A stretch of DNA of 64,000 bases from Actinoplanes sp. NBC_00393 (GTDB taxonomy: Bacteria > Actinomycetota > Actinomycetes > Mycobacteriales > Micromonosporaceae): contig NZ_CP107942.1 of assembly GCF_036053395.1 (NCBI RefSeq), positions 7,706,501 to 7,770,500 of the forward strand, in the 5' to 3' direction. A program made the position numbers and the translations under genes. Shown here piece by piece: positions 51,784-61,409 of this stretch (position 1 is the first letter of the stretch; each line of letters begins with the position of its first letter). Under the pieces are notes generated by a model. That model had not been told where the DNA came from, ran no database searches, and worked only from the letters and a program-made list of their open reading frames with translations.

Positions 51784-53075
51784 GCGAAGGTCGCTCCCTC
51801 GAGTCGCGCCGTGATCAGCGCCCGGTGCTCAACCATCGCGTCACGGTAGACCCGCAGCAGCGATTCGGCAGTGCGGTCCCAGGAGAAGCGGGACGCGTGG
51901 GCGACGGCTCCCGCGGCGAGCCGGTGCCGGTAGCCGGGTGCGTCGAGCAGCCGTTCCAGAACCCGGGCCCAGTCGGCCGGGTCGTGTCCGTCGACGAGCA
52001 CGCCGCTGATCCCGTCCCGGACCGCGGTGACCAGCCCGCCCACCGCGGCCGCGACGACCGGGGTGCCGCAGGCCTGCGCCTCGAGGGCGACCAGTCCGAA
52101 CGACTCGTTGTACGAGGGGACGGCGACCAGGTCGGCGGCCCGGTACAGGGCGGCCAGGTCGGCGCCGGTCTGCGGGGGAAGGAACACGACCGAGTCGGAG
52201 ACGCCGAGCGAGGCGGCCAGTTCGATCAGTGACCGGGGCCGGTCCAGGCCGGTGCCGCTGGGACCGCCACAGATCACCACGGTCACGTCGGAGGCGCTGC
52301 GGCGGCGCATCTCGGCGACCGCGGAGATCAGCACGTCAGGCGCCTTGAGCGGCTGGATCCGGCCGACGAACGCCACGATCCGGCCGTTCTCCGGCAGCCC
52401 GAAGCGGGCCCGGTCGGCGGCGCCCGGACGGAACCGGCGCAGGTCGACGCCCGGTTGCACGACGCTGACCCGGGCCGGGTCGGCGTCGTAGTGGGTGATC
52501 AGGTCCTGCGCCTCGAACCGGGTGTTCGCCACCAGGTGGTCGGACTCCGCGACGACCTGTTCCTCACCGATCAGACGGGCTTTGGGCTCCGGCCGGTCAC
52601 CGTCCGCAAGGTACTGGTTCTTCACTTTTGCGAGGGTGTGCGCGGTGTGTACGTGCGGCACGCCCCAGCGTTCCCGGGCCAGCCAGCCGACCTGCCCGGA
52701 GAGCCAGTAGTGCGAGTGGATCAGATCGTAGTGGCCGGGCGGGTGTGCGGCCTCGGCCCGCAGGACGCCGTTGGCGAAGGCGCACAGCTGCGATGGCAGC
52801 TCCTCCTTGGCCAGGCCCTCGAACGGGCCCGCGGTGACGTGCCGGACATGCACGCCGGGCAGCATCTCGACCATCGGCGGAAGGCCGCTGGCGGTGGCCC
52901 GGGTGAAGATCTCCACCTCGACGTTGCGCTCGGCGAGGCGCTTGGCGACCTCGACGATGTAGACGTTCATGCCGCCGGCGTCACCGGTGCCCGGTTGCTC
53001 CAGCGGCGACGTGTGCACCGAGAGGGTGGCGATGCGCCGTGGGGCGGGCCACCCGCCGGCCCGTAGCTGTGCCAC
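51777..53075 (-). CDS. mshA: D-inositol-3-phosphate glycosyltransferase MshA
   Basis: A 432-residue GT4 glycosyltransferase catalysing the first step of mycothiol synthesis, joining GlcNAc from UDP-GlcNAc to inositol 3-phosphate. The N-terminus has [27 protein letters not shown]; the C-domain has [12 protein letters not shown] and the EX7E region [24 protein letters not shown] 53075 follows GGAGGGGG by 5 bases; a much longer frame upstream is antisense to the SDR gene and is rejected. It overlaps ybjN by 7 bp. Confidence 0.96.
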   Translation of the reverse strand: MAQLRAGGWPAPRRIATLSVHTSPLEQPGTGDAGGMNVYIVEVAKRLAERNVEVEIFTRATASGLPPMVEMLPGVHVRHVTAGPFEGLAKEELPSQLCAFANGVLRAEAAHPPGHYDLIHSHYWLSGQVGWLARERWGVPHVHTAHTLAKVKNQYLADGDRPEPKARLIGEEQVVAESDHLVANTRFEAQDLITHYDADPARVSVVQPGVDLRRFRPGAADRARFGLPENGRIVAFVGRIQPLKAPDVLISAVAEMRRRSASDVTVVICGGPSGTGLDRPRSLIELAASLGVSDSVVFLPPQTGADLAALYRAADLVAVPSYNESFGLVALEAQACGTPVVAAAVGGLVTAVRDGISGVLVDGHDPADWARVLERLLDAPGYRHRLAAGAVAHASRFSWDRTAESLLRVYRDAMVEHRALITARLEGATFAW

Positions 53076-53237
53076 GTTTACCCCCTCCGCGTCGAATGAA
53101 GAAGTCGAGTAGAAAAACTTGTTGCGCCAACGTTCATCTTCCCCATCGGCGCTCACCGAACCACGGCGCAGCCGACCGGGGGTGATCCAAGTCATTGCGG
53201 GAGGGGGGTGATCAGGCAGGTGCGGGAGGATCGGAGC

Positions 53238-53993
53238 ATGCAGAACATCGCTGTCGTGACCGGCGCATCCAGCGGGATCGGGGCTGCCACGGCCCGCAGG
53301 CTCGCCACCGAGGGATTTCACGTGGTCGCCGCGGCCCGGCGTGCTGACCGGCTGGCCGAGCTGGCCGAGGAGATCGGCCCGAACGCCACCGCCGCCGAGT
53401 GCGACGTGACCTCGGACGATTCGGTGGCCCGGCTGGCCGAGCTGGTGGCCGGCCTGGGCGGTCCGCTCACGGTCCTGGTCAACAACGCGGGCGGCGCCCG
53501 CGGACTGGATCCGGTCGCGGCCGGGTCGGTCGATGACTGGCAATGGATGTACGACGTGAACGTCCTCGGCACGCTGAGGGTCACCCAGGCGCTGCTCCCG
53601 GCACTGGAGGCGAGCGGCGCCGGCACGATCGTGACCGTCGGGTCGACCGCGGCCTTCACGGTCTACGAGGGCGGCGGTGGGTACACCGCGGCCAAGCACG
53701 CCCAGAACGCGCTGGTCGGGACACTGCGGCTGGAACTGTCCGGCAAGCCGATCCGGGTGATCGAGATCGACCCCGGCATGGTGCGTACCGACGAGTTCTC
53801 GCTCAAGCGGTTCGGCGGCGATCAGGCGAAGGCGGACTCGATCTACGACGGGGTCAAGGAGCCGCTGGTCGCCGACGACATCGCGGACGTCATCGCGTTC
53901 GCCGCGACCCGGCCGCAACACGTCAACATCGACCGCCTGGTGATCCGGCCGATCGCCCAGGCGGCCCAGCACAAGGTGCACCGGGAGAAGTAG
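53238..53993 (+). CDS. SDR-family oxidoreductase
   Basis: A 251-residue classical short-chain dehydrogenase: [18 protein letters not shown] (NAD(P) loop), NNAGG, catalytic Ser in TVGSTAAF and the YTAAK active-site pair at about 154. It resembles YdfG-type serine/3-hydroxy acid dehydrogenases; the substrate is not known. ATG 53238 follows a GGAG. It is 1 bp from the TTG start of the methyltransferase-like gene, so the two are in one operon. Confidence 0.92.
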   Translation: MQNIAVVTGASSGIGAATARRLATEGFHVVAAARRADRLAELAEEIGPNATAAECDVTSDDSVARLAELVAGLGGPLTVLVNNAGGARGLDPVAAGSVDDWQWMYDVNVLGTLRVTQALLPALEASGAGTIVTVGSTAAFTVYEGGGGYTAAKHAQNALVGTLRLELSGKPIRVIEIDPGMVRTDEFSLKRFGGDQAKADSIYDGVKEPLVADDIADVIAFAATRPQHVNIDRLVIRPIAQAAQHKVHREK

Positions 53994-53994
53994 G

Positions 53995-54750
53995 TTGAAG
54001 CCGGTCGGCGCGATCACCCGGGGGACGACCAATCCCAACCGGCTGCGACGGGTCGACAACTTCATCGCGTACCGATGTGAATCGATCTTGAAGGATGCCG
54101 CGCGGCCGCTCGTGATCGACCTGGGCTATGGCGCCACGCCGGTCACGGCGGTGGAACTCCGCGGCCGCCTGGCGGCCGCGGTCCGTGCGGATGTCGCGGT
54201 CGTCGGTCTGGAAATCGATCCGGTACGCGTGAGCGACGCCCAGCCGTTCGCGGACCCGCCGTGGCTGGAGTTCCGGCGCGGCGGGTTCGAGCTGGCCGGC
54301 CTGGCTCCGGTGGTGGTGCGCGCGTTCAACGTGCTGCGACAATACGCCGAGGACGAGGTGGCCGCGGCCTGGCGCACGATGACCTCGACCGGCGCGCTGC
54401 TGGTCGAGGGCACCTGCGACGAGCTGGGACGGATCGCCACGTGGACGGTCGTGGAGGATGGCGTACCTCGTACGCTCACTCTTTCCGCCCGGCTGGCGGC
54501 GCTGCAGCATCCGGCGATCTTCGCGGAGCGGCTGCCGAAGGCGCTGATCCACCACAACGTGCCCGGGCATCCGGTGCACGAGCTGCTGCAGGCGCTGGGC
54601 CGGGCGTGGGAGACCGAGGCCAGCCCGTTCGGGCCGCGCCAGCGATGGCTGGCCACGGTACGCCGGATGCGTACCGAAGGGTGGCCGGTGCTGGACGGCC
54701 CGGCCCGATGGCGGCTGGGTGAGCTGACCCTCCCCTACCCCGCGGGCTGA
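53995..54750 (+). CDS. SAM-methyltransferase-like protein
   Basis: A 251-residue protein with a Rossmann-type SAM site [22 protein letters not shown] and an acidic loop in [11 protein letters not shown], so it has a class I methyltransferase fold; conserved substrate residues are not clear. It starts with TTG one base after the SDR stop. Such proteins occur near mshA in several actinobacteria; the substrate is unknown. Its 3' end overlaps the convergent receiver gene by 16 bp. Confidence 0.8.
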   Translation: MKPVGAITRGTTNPNRLRRVDNFIAYRCESILKDAARPLVIDLGYGATPVTAVELRGRLAAAVRADVAVVGLEIDPVRVSDAQPFADPPWLEFRRGGFELAGLAPVVVRAFNVLRQYAEDEVAAAWRTMTSTGALLVEGTCDELGRIATWTVVEDGVPRTLTLSARLAALQHPAIFAERLPKALIHHNVPGHPVHELLQALGRAWETEASPFGPRQRWLATVRRMRTEGWPVLDGPARWRLGELTLPYPAG

Positions 54751-55133
54751 GAAAGCACCGCCTTGAGCGCCTCGAGCAGGGCGTCCGCGGTGAACGGCTT
54801 CTTCACCAGCAGCGCGTCCGCGCCGACCAGGCCCTTCGTGACCGCGATGTCCTTGGGCAGCCCGGAGATGAAGACCACGCCGAGTCCGGGCCGCAGATCG
54901 ACGGCGGTGTCGGCCAGCTCCCCACCCGAGGCGCCGGGCAGGGTCAGGTCGGTGACCAGCGCGGCGATCTCGCCCGGATGCTCCCGGCAGACCGAGAGCG
55001 CCTCTTCCGGATCGCCGGCCACCAGCGTCGCGTATCCGCGGCGCTCCAGCATCCGGCGCATGATGTCGCGCAGGTCCTCTTCGTCGTCGACGACCAGGAC
55101 AGTCGGCCTCTCGGCGACCGGCGCCTCGGACAT
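54735..55133 (-). CDS. stand-alone response-regulator receiver
   Basis: A 132-residue CheY-like receiver without an output domain: acidic pair in VLVVDDEEDLRD, phospho-Asp in LVTDLTLPGASGGEL, Lys in LVKKPFTADALLEAL. A single-domain receiver can act in a phosphorelay or by protein contact. No kinase gene is adjacent; an orphan hybrid-free histidine kinase lies 2 kb downstream in the window, in the opposite orientation. GAGGA ribosome-binding site. Confidence 0.9.
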   Translation of the reverse strand: MSEAPVAERPTVLVVDDEEDLRDIMRRMLERRGYATLVAGDPEEALSVCREHPGEIAALVTDLTLPGASGGELADTAVDLRPGLGVVFISGLPKDIAVTKGLVGADALLVKKPFTADALLEALKAVLSQPAG

Positions 55134-55222
55134 GTCGGTCCTCCTCGGGCTGGGGTCGCCTTCACGCTATCCGTCGGCCGGGGGTCGCGTACGGCACTTG
55201 GGCGGCCCCGCGCACCTGGTTC

Positions 55223-55250
55223 GGCCCACCCGGCGGCTGCCGGGTGGGCC
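55223..55250 (-). terminator. terminator after the subtilase gene
   Basis: GGCCCACCCGGC (55223-55234), loop GGCT, and its exact complement (55239-55250), 28 bp past the subtilase stop. Confidence 0.75.
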
Positions 55251-55277
55251 GGTGCGGCTCGGCCCGCGTCGGCCGGG

Positions 55278-56507
55278 TCAGGCGGCGTCGGCCAGGTGGC
55301 CGGTGAAGAGCATGCGGTTCGGCGAGTCGGTGCCCGGGTCGCGGACCAGGTCGGTGCCGGCGTTCGCGACCAGGTCGTCGCGGACCTGCTGCGGCGTCCA
55401 GTCCGGGTGGGCGGCGAGCTCCAGCGCGATCGCGCCGGCGACGTGCGGCGTCGCCATCGAGCTGCCGCTCATCAGCGCCACCGCGGAGTCCGAGTCCTTG
55501 CCCGCCGACATGATGTTGACGCCGGGAGCGAACAGGTCGACACAGCTGCCGTAGTTGGAGAAGGACGCCCGGGCGTCGGCCATGTCCACCGCGCCGACCG
55601 TGATCGCGGCTGCGGTGCCGGCCGGCGAGAAGTCGCAGGCGTTCTGGTTCTCGTTGCCGGCCGCGACCGCGTACGTGATGCCCTTGTCGATGGACCGCTC
55701 GATGGCCGCGTCCAGCGTCCGGCTGACCGGGCCGCCCAGGCTCATGTTCGCCACCGCGGGCAGCTTCGCGTTCGCGGTCACCCAGTCGACGGCCGCGATG
55801 AAGGCGGTGTACGAGCCGTAGCCGTCACAGCCGAGCACCTTGAGCCCGACGAGCTTGACGTCCTTGGCCACGCCGTACGTGGCGCCGCCGACCGTGCCGG
55901 CGACGTGCGTACCGTGCCCGTGGCAGTCGTCGGCGACCGCGTCGCCGTCGACGAAGTCCCAGCCGTCGACCGCTCGCCCGCCGAACTGCTGGTGACTGGT
56001 GCGGATGCCGGTGTCGATCACGTACGCGGTGACGTCCGCGGCGGACCGGTAGGTGTAGGTGCTCGACAGCGGCAGCGAGCGCTGGTCGATCCGGTCCGCT
56101 CCCCACGGCACGTACCCGGACTGCCGGCCGGCCGTGGTGATCGTCGCGTCCTGCTCGACGTACTGGACAGCGGGGTCAGCGGCGATGCGGCGCGCCTGGG
56201 CGGCGGTCGCGCTCAGATGAAAGCCCTCGACGGCGGCCGAGTAGTTGTCGAGAACCGTTCCGCCGTATTCGCGGACCAGTTCCTGGGAAGCTGAGGTGAT
56301 CCGGCCCGCCCCGGCGGAGCCCGGATCGAGTACGACGATGTAGCTGCCGGGGATGGCCCCGGCGGCGCCCGCGCCGCTGATCACGCCGGCGGCGGGTGCG
56401 GCTTCCACGGCGGACGCCGCCAGGGGAAGGCCGAAAAGTACGGTGGTTGCGGCGCTCGCGGCGGCTACGGAACGGGCGGCCAGACGACGGGCGTCGGTAC
56501 CGAACAA
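55278..56507 (-). CDS. secreted S8 subtilisin-like protease
   Basis: A 409-residue pre-pro-subtilase. A signal peptide (SVAAASAATTVLFGLPLAASA, about residues 13-33) and an I9-type propeptide (IPGSYIVVLDPGSA to VQYVEQDATI, about 52-122) precede the proteinase K-like domain with Asp in YVIDTGIRTSH, His in DCHGHGTHVAGT and Ser in MSGSSMATPHVAG. Three or more Cys may form disulphides. It degrades extracellular protein. It stands alone with a hairpin terminator. Confidence 0.95.
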   Translation of the reverse strand: MFGTDARRLAARSVAAASAATTVLFGLPLAASAVEAAPAAGVISGAGAAGAIPGSYIVVLDPGSAGAGRITSASQELVREYGGTVLDNYSAAVEGFHLSATAAQARRIAADPAVQYVEQDATITTAGRQSGYVPWGADRIDQRSLPLSSTYTYRSAADVTAYVIDTGIRTSHQQFGGRAVDGWDFVDGDAVADDCHGHGTHVAGTVGGATYGVAKDVKLVGLKVLGCDGYGSYTAFIAAVDWVTANAKLPAVANMSLGGPVSRTLDAAIERSIDKGITYAVAAGNENQNACDFSPAGTAAAITVGAVDMADARASFSNYGSCVDLFAPGVNIMSAGKDSDSAVALMSGSSMATPHVAGAIALELAAHPDWTPQQVRDDLVANAGTDLVRDPGTDSPNRMLFTGHLADAA

Positions 56508-56757
56508 AGCATCGTCCTCTCGGTTGCGCTCGAGGCCCCGGGGTATGCCGCAAGCAACTTGAGAGAAATGCTGAAAAGGAAGGGGAGCAGAACCGGGTAC
56601 GCCCGGGTTGCGCCCAAGGTGCGGTGTTCACGACCGGTAGGGATCGGCCGGATCACACCGGTGAACCTCTAAGCCCACCGTGCCGCGGGCCGAATCTCAC
56701 GCTGTCAGGACCGCTGCACCGCCACCGATGCAAGGCCCACTGAGCAAGGAGAGCGAT

Positions 56758-56970
56758 ATGACCACCCTGCTGTCGCCCGAGATCGACACCGTCGGCGAGC
56801 TGACCGAGCGCTGCGATCGCTGCGGCGCGGCCGCCAAGTTGGAGGTCGCCCTGACCAGCGGCGGCGAACTGGCGTTCTGTGGCCATCACGCCAACCGGCA
56901 CCAGGCCGACATCCTCAAGGTCGCGAGCAAGGTGCGCCTCGAGGAGGGCTTCGACTGGGCGGGCAAGTAA
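56758..56970 (+). CDS. DUF7455 small zinc-ribbon protein
   Basis: A 70-residue protein with ERCDRCGAAAKLEVAL near residue 18 and AFCGHHANRH, a CxxC...CxxH metal site typical of the actinobacterial DUF7455 group. The function is unknown. ATG 56758 is preceded by AAGGAGA. It lies between the divergent subtilase gene and a histidine kinase gene on the same strand. Confidence 0.88.
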   Translation: MTTLLSPEIDTVGELTERCDRCGAAAKLEVALTSGGELAFCGHHANRHQADILKVASKVRLEEGFDWAGK

Positions 56971-57025
56971 CCGCCTGCTCCGGTAGGCCGCGTTATGCTC
57001 TTTCCCTCACGTCTTGGGGGTATAT

Positions 57026-58837
57026 GTGCATATCGCGGCGCATGGCGTGGGCAGGCTGTCCCGGCTGATCGCCGGGTGCGCCGGGGTCACGGTCGCCGTT
57101 CTCGGCGCCCTGGACACGCGCACGCTCGACGACGGCGCACCGCCGGGCGGGGTGATCCCCGACCCGGCGGTATCGCTCGTTCCGGCCGGGATCGCGCTGC
57201 TGCTGCAGGTCCTGCCGGTCACCGGTGAACGCGCCACCCGTACGCGTACCGCCGCTGCTGCACTGTTCGCCCTGGTCGCCGCCGCCCTCGGCGCTGCGGC
57301 CCTGGCCGATCATCCGGCCGCTTCGGTCGCCGTGCTCCTCGCCGGCCTGGCGCTCGCCACCCTCGACCTGCGGCTGAGCCCCCGCTCCGGGATCGTGGCC
57401 TTCCGGATCGCCGACCCCCTTCTGCTGGGCGCCGCCATCATCGCGCTGGTCGCCCTGGTCCCCCGGCTCTTCGCGCCGACGTTCCCGGCCGGCGGCGGAC
57501 CCGACGGCGTCATGCCGCTGTCCATGGCCGGGTCGCTGCTCCTGCTGACCACCGGCACCATCCTGGCCCGGCCGGAAACCGGGCCGTTGCGCACCCTGGA
57601 CGACTCGGGACCGCGCATCGCCGTACGCCGACTCGCCCCCGCCCTGATCGCCGCGCCCCTCATCGCCGCGCTGGTGAGCGCTTTTGCCGTGCGCACCGGG
57701 ATCAGCCGCCCGGCTGCCGCGGTGAGCACCGGGGTGATCCTGGCCGCGCTCGCGCTCCTCGCGCTGCTCGCCTACCTGGTCCGCACCCTCGACCGGGCCG
57801 ACCGGCGGCAGCGTCACCTGGTCGCCGAACTGCGCGATCGGCAGGACTTCGCCCAGACGCTGCTGCAGTCGATGAACGAGGCCGTCATGGTCCTCGACGT
57901 CAACTACCGCGTGATCGACGTGAACCGGCGGTGGCGGGAGCTGACCGGGCACGACGACTTGGTCCCCGACCCGCCGCCGCTGCCGCCGCCCGGCACCGGA
58001 CAGGACTGGACGATCCCGCGGGCCGACGGCACCGAGGTGCCGGTGCTCGCCACCATGGCCGCCATCCCGGACGCCGCCGGCTCGACCCGCGGATATGTCG
58101 CGACCTGCGTGGACATCGCCGAACGCAAGCGCGCCGAGAACGCCCTCACCGAGCACGCCGCCGAACTGGAACGCGGCAACGCCCAGCTCGCCGCGGCGCT
58201 CACCTTCAAGAACGACCTGACGTCGATGCTTACCCACGACGTGGCGCAGCCGATCAGCTCCATCGCCAGCCTCGCCGAACTGCTCTGCGCCGACTGGGCC
58301 GACCTGCCGGACGACATCCGGCTGGAGCTGGCCACGAAGATCGACAAGAACACCCGCCGGCTCATCAAGATGATGAACGACCTGCAGCTGCTGTTCCGGC
58401 TGGACACCGGGACGGTCACCGCCCGCCGGGTGCCGGTGCCGCTGCTCGAGGTGGTGGAGGCGGTCAGCGCCGCGATCGGGGACGAGGGCGACGTGGAGAT
58501 CGCGATCGACGAGGAGCTGACCGCGCTCGCCGACCGGGGGCACCTCACCGTCGTGGTGGAGAACCTGCTGAAGAACGCGCTCGGGCACGGGTCGCCGCCG
58601 ATCCACGTACGGGCCGACCGGCGGGACGGCGGAGTGCTGCTGACGGTTCAGGACAGCGGCACCGGCATCCCCGAGGAACTGCTGCCCAACCTCTTCGGCC
58701 GCTTCATCCGGGGCTCCGGCCTGGGTCTGTTCATCGTCCGCCACCTGGTCGAGGCGAACGGCGGCTCGGTTCGGTACGAGCACGCCGTACCCCGGGGTGC
58801 TCGCCTGCTGGTGACCCTGGAGGGCGCGCCCGCATAG
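57026..58837 (+). CDS. orphan membrane histidine kinase with PAS domain
   Basis: A 603-residue kinase. About eight hydrophobic segments fill residues 10-255, then a PAS domain (ILLQSMNEAV-like QTLLQSMNEAVMVLDVNYRVID), a coiled coil, the H box NDLTSMLTHDVAQPISSIASL (an unusual HDVAQP instead of HELRTP) and HATPase motifs VVENLLKNALG, DSGTGIPEELL and GSGLGLFIVRHL. No response regulator is adjacent. GTG 57026 is five bases after GGGGG; TTG 57014 is possible. Confidence 0.9.
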   Translation: MHIAAHGVGRLSRLIAGCAGVTVAVLGALDTRTLDDGAPPGGVIPDPAVSLVPAGIALLLQVLPVTGERATRTRTAAAALFALVAAALGAAALADHPAASVAVLLAGLALATLDLRLSPRSGIVAFRIADPLLLGAAIIALVALVPRLFAPTFPAGGGPDGVMPLSMAGSLLLLTTGTILARPETGPLRTLDDSGPRIAVRRLAPALIAAPLIAALVSAFAVRTGISRPAAAVSTGVILAALALLALLAYLVRTLDRADRRQRHLVAELRDRQDFAQTLLQSMNEAVMVLDVNYRVIDVNRRWRELTGHDDLVPDPPPLPPPGTGQDWTIPRADGTEVPVLATMAAIPDAAGSTRGYVATCVDIAERKRAENALTEHAAELERGNAQLAAALTFKNDLTSMLTHDVAQPISSIASLAELLCADWADLPDDIRLELATKIDKNTRRLIKMMNDLQLLFRLDTGTVTARRVPVPLLEVVEAVSAAIGDEGDVEIAIDEELTALADRGHLTVVVENLLKNALGHGSPPIHVRADRRDGGVLLTVQDSGTGIPEELLPNLFGRFIRGSGLGLFIVRHLVEANGGSVRYEHAVPRGARLLVTLEGAPA

Positions 58838-58840
58838 CAG

Positions 58841-58865
58841 GAAGGCCGGCCAATGGCCGGCCTTC
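58841..58865. terminator. terminator after the histidine kinase
   Basis: GAAGGCCGGCC (58841-58851), loop AAT, and its exact complement (58855-58865), followed by GCGTTT. It lies between convergent genes. Confidence 0.85.
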
Positions 58866-58879
58866 GCGTTTCGGCGGAC

Positions 58880-59665
58880 TCAGCCGCGCTCCTCCTCGTT
58901 GACCATGCCGCTGCCCCACATGTCGGCCCGGCTGGTCCGGCCGCCCATCGGGGCGCTGCCGGCCGCGCGCATCTCGCGCTCCAGGTCCTGGGCGCCGCGG
59001 ATGCCCGACGGACTCTTCAGATCTGCGGTGGTCGGCGCGTTGTGCAGAGGGTTGTCGGTGAGGCCGGTGCCGGTCGGGTCGGCGTTGCCCAGGTCGGCCG
59101 TACCGGTGTCCCAGCCCGCGCCCGGACCGACCGAGCCGGCCTGGCGGTTGCGGATACGCGCGGCGACCGAGGCCGGCGACGCGGGATCCCGGGTGAGCAT
59201 GCCGCTCAGCGACTTCGCGCTGGCGCCGGTCGGAATCGGGCGGCCACCCAGCACACCGCTCTCGACCAGACCCTTGAACGTGGTCAGGTCGGCCTTGAGA
59301 CGGCGGTTCAGCGACTCCTGCCCGTGCCGGTCGCTCGGCATGAGGAACGCGATGTCAGCCTCCAGCTGCGCGACGACCTGGGTCTTCGTCTCGCCCATCG
59401 GGCGTAACGTGATCGTCTCGGCCAGCAGTGGCCCCTCCATGGTCGACCAGGAGACCCGCTCGTCCGGCGACCGCTCGATGATCTGGGCGTCGAACTCCCG
59501 GCGCTTGCCGTCGACATCCATGATCCAGTGCGTCTGATCAGCCCCGGTCGCCGTCACCTGACGCACGCCGGTCATGAATCGCGGGTAGTTCTCGAATGCC
59601 GCGAGCTGCTCGTACACCGTGTGCACCGGTGCGCTGACCTCGATAGCCTGCTGAACCATACTCAT
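58880..59665 (-). CDS. SRPBCC/cyclase-family protein
   Basis: A 261-residue protein. Residues 1-150 are a START-like polyketide cyclase/dehydrase domain (VQQAIEVSAPVHTVYEQLAAFENYPRFMTGV, EDxxxSWSTMEG-like DERVSWSTMEG). The remaining 110 residues are a polar, disordered tail rich in Gly, Thr, Asp and Asn. The ligand is unknown. It is followed across a terminator by the convergent kinase and precedes the PHP gene on the same strand. Confidence 0.85.
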   Translation of the reverse strand: MSMVQQAIEVSAPVHTVYEQLAAFENYPRFMTGVRQVTATGADQTHWIMDVDGKRREFDAQIIERSPDERVSWSTMEGPLLAETITLRPMGETKTQVVAQLEADIAFLMPSDRHGQESLNRRLKADLTTFKGLVESGVLGGRPIPTGASAKSLSGMLTRDPASPASVAARIRNRQAGSVGPGAGWDTGTADLGNADPTGTGLTDNPLHNAPTTADLKSPSGIRGAQDLEREMRAAGSAPMGGRTSRADMWGSGMVNEEERG

Positions 59666-59744
59666 CGCAACTCTCCCCTGCTGATGGACCCGGCATCACA
59701 GAGAGTACGGAGACGAACGCAAGTCGTGTTCGGTTTCGCCTTTC

Positions 59745-60494
59745 TCAGAGGCGGCGCAGGTACTGCCAACGTCCGACCTCGGCGGCGTATCGAGCGTCGC
59801 TCGCGGGAACCACTGTCACGCCCGCATCGCGGAACATCTCCACCATTCGCGCAGACGGGCTTCGCCAGGCTTCGCTGATCTCCACCACGGTGCCGGTGGT
59901 CCGGCACGCCGCGGTCAGTTCGCCGACCAGCGCCGGGCTGAGCACGCTGTCCTCGATGCCGGCCTGCGCCAGCAACGCGAGCGGGCGGGCCAGCTGCGAC
60001 GGCACGTACCGGGAAGCCCGCTCGAGGCCCCGCACGGTGGCCGTGACCAGCGCCTCGGCCACCTGCTCCGCGGTGAGGGCGCCGGAGTTCATCCGCAGCC
60101 GGATCTCCCGGGCGTCGAGCAGCTCGGCGCCGTACGGCAGCCCGGAAACCGCGACCGAGAGCGCGTCCAGCTGAGCCAGGTCGGACGGCAGGGCCAGCCA
60201 GCCATCCGGCCGCACGACCTCCACCTCGACGGCGACCCGCAGCCGCAGCTCGGTGCGGTGCCGGGCCCGGCGAACGGCATCGGCGTAAGCGGTCAGCCAG
60301 GTGGTGTCCGGCCCGGCCTGATCGGCGAAGGTGAGCGCGGTGAGGCCGGCCCGGTCAGCGGCCGAGACCACCACACCGACGGCATCCCGGCCGGCCGCGA
60401 AACCGGTGTGCACATGGGCATCCACCGTCAGATCCAGCGCCGAGGCGGTACCGACCGCGCCGCCACCGATTACTGATTCGCGTTCTGCGCCCAA
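59745..60494 (-). CDS. PHP-domain protein
   Basis: A protein of about 249 residues with the PHP metal-site pattern LTVDAHVHTGFAAGRDAVGVVVSAADRAGLTALTFADQAG; LRVAVEVEVV and PASDARYAAEV supply later ligands. It is a possible phosphoesterase of the histidinol-phosphatase/PolIIIA type, but length and sparse ligands leave the reaction open. TTG 60494 after GGGAGCGAG is my preferred start; a TTG at 60575 opens the frame further upstream. Confidence 0.7.
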   Translation of the reverse strand: MGAERESVIGGGAVGTASALDLTVDAHVHTGFAAGRDAVGVVVSAADRAGLTALTFADQAGPDTTWLTAYADAVRRARHRTELRLRVAVEVEVVRPDGWLALPSDLAQLDALSVAVSGLPYGAELLDAREIRLRMNSGALTAEQVAEALVTATVRGLERASRYVPSQLARPLALLAQAGIEDSVLSPALVGELTAACRTTGTVVEISEAWRSPSARMVEMFRDAGVTVVPASDARYAAEVGRWQYLRRL

Positions 60495-60644
60495 CGCTCG
60501 CTCCCGAAGATGAAGGGACGGGATATCCGCCTGAGGAAGAGAGTGCGGGTTCCGCGTTGTCCGCGAGGTCGGCAAGCCGGTGCAAGCGAGGTGCGAGGCG
60601 AACGGGAACGCCCGCCGCGCGATGCGCGACGGGCGTCCTCAATC

Positions 60645-60887
60645 TCACTCGTCCGTGTCGGACTTCTCCAGCATCCTGGTCAGGGCGTGGACGGCGTCCT
60701 CGGTGGGTGAGGCGGCCGCGCGGTTCGCGTCCTGGAGCTCGCGGTACACCTCCTCACGATGGACCTGCACGTCGCGAGGAGCCTGAATACCCAGCCGGAT
60801 GACATCGCCACGGGCTTCGAGCACCGTGATGACGACGTCGTCGCCGATCATCACGCTCTCCCCGGCCCGCCGGGTCAACACAAGCAT
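60645..60887 (-). CDS. csrA: carbon storage/flagellar translational regulator CsrA
   Basis: An 80-residue CsrA: MLVLTRRAGESVMIGDDV, IRLGIQAPRDVQVHREEVY and an extended acidic C-terminus. It binds GGA loops in mRNA leaders to block translation. ATG 60887 follows GGAGG by 6 nt; the upstream frame is not family-like. It lies directly after fliW in the flagellar operon, where FliW can sequester CsrA and couple flagellin level to translation, as shown in Bacillus. Confidence 0.94.
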   Translation of the reverse strand: MLVLTRRAGESVMIGDDVVITVLEARGDVIRLGIQAPRDVQVHREEVYRELQDANRAAASPTEDAVHALTRMLEKSDTDE

Positions 60888-60969
60888 CGGTGCCCTCCTC
60901 CATCCATGGAACGGACAGCATGGCAAAGGCGCGGCCGCGAGGAAACACGGCCGCGCCTGCAACGGAGGG

Positions 60970-61407
60970 TCAGAAGTTCCGGTTCATGATCGCGCGGACC
61001 GGGTAGTTCGACCCGGTGAGGACGACCTGCATGGCACGCATGCTGTCGCGGTCCACCACGATCGGGGCGAGCAGGTTCGCGGATGTCTGATCCGTGCCGG
61101 CGGTGATCACCGTGAGCAGCAGCAGACGGTCCGGGTCCTTCGTGTTCAGGGCGGCGAACACCTCGTTGTCGATCTCCGGGGCGTACTCCGGGAAGAACGG
61201 CTCGGGCGGCGCGACCAGAAAGCGCAGCTCCGGGTTGTCGATCGACGTGAAGGCGTACAGCAGGCCTTCTTCGTTGAGTCGCACCAGAACGAACTCCCGG
61301 TGAGCCGGGAACCCGGGCATAGGCACCGCCATCGAGATGGTCGGCAGGCCCAGCGACGGGTCGGTCATGGTGGCCTCAGTCAGTCGGGTGGCGGTGCGGA
61401 TACTCAT
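60970..61407 (-). CDS. fliW: flagellar assembly factor FliW
   Basis: A 145-residue FliW: PMPGFPAHREFVLVRLNEEG, LLYAFTSIDNPELRFLV, PEIDNEVFAALN and the final NLLAPIVVDRDSMRAMQVVL, all expected for the CsrA and flagellin antagonist. ATG 61407 is five bases after GAGG; a GTG at 61413 would overlap flgL by 4 bp. It is translated together with flgL and csrA. Confidence 0.92.
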   Translation of the reverse strand: MSIRTATRLTEATMTDPSLGLPTISMAVPMPGFPAHREFVLVRLNEEGLLYAFTSIDNPELRFLVAPPEPFFPEYAPEIDNEVFAALNTKDPDRLLLLTVITAGTDQTSANLLAPIVVDRDSMRAMQVVLTGSNYPVRAIMNRNF

Positions 61408-61409
61408 GG

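Noticed and set aside
53076..54065. N-terminal extension of mshA to 762 residues
   Set aside because: The extra 330 codons are antisense to the SDR gene; GTG 53075 has a strong ribosome-binding site and gives the family length.
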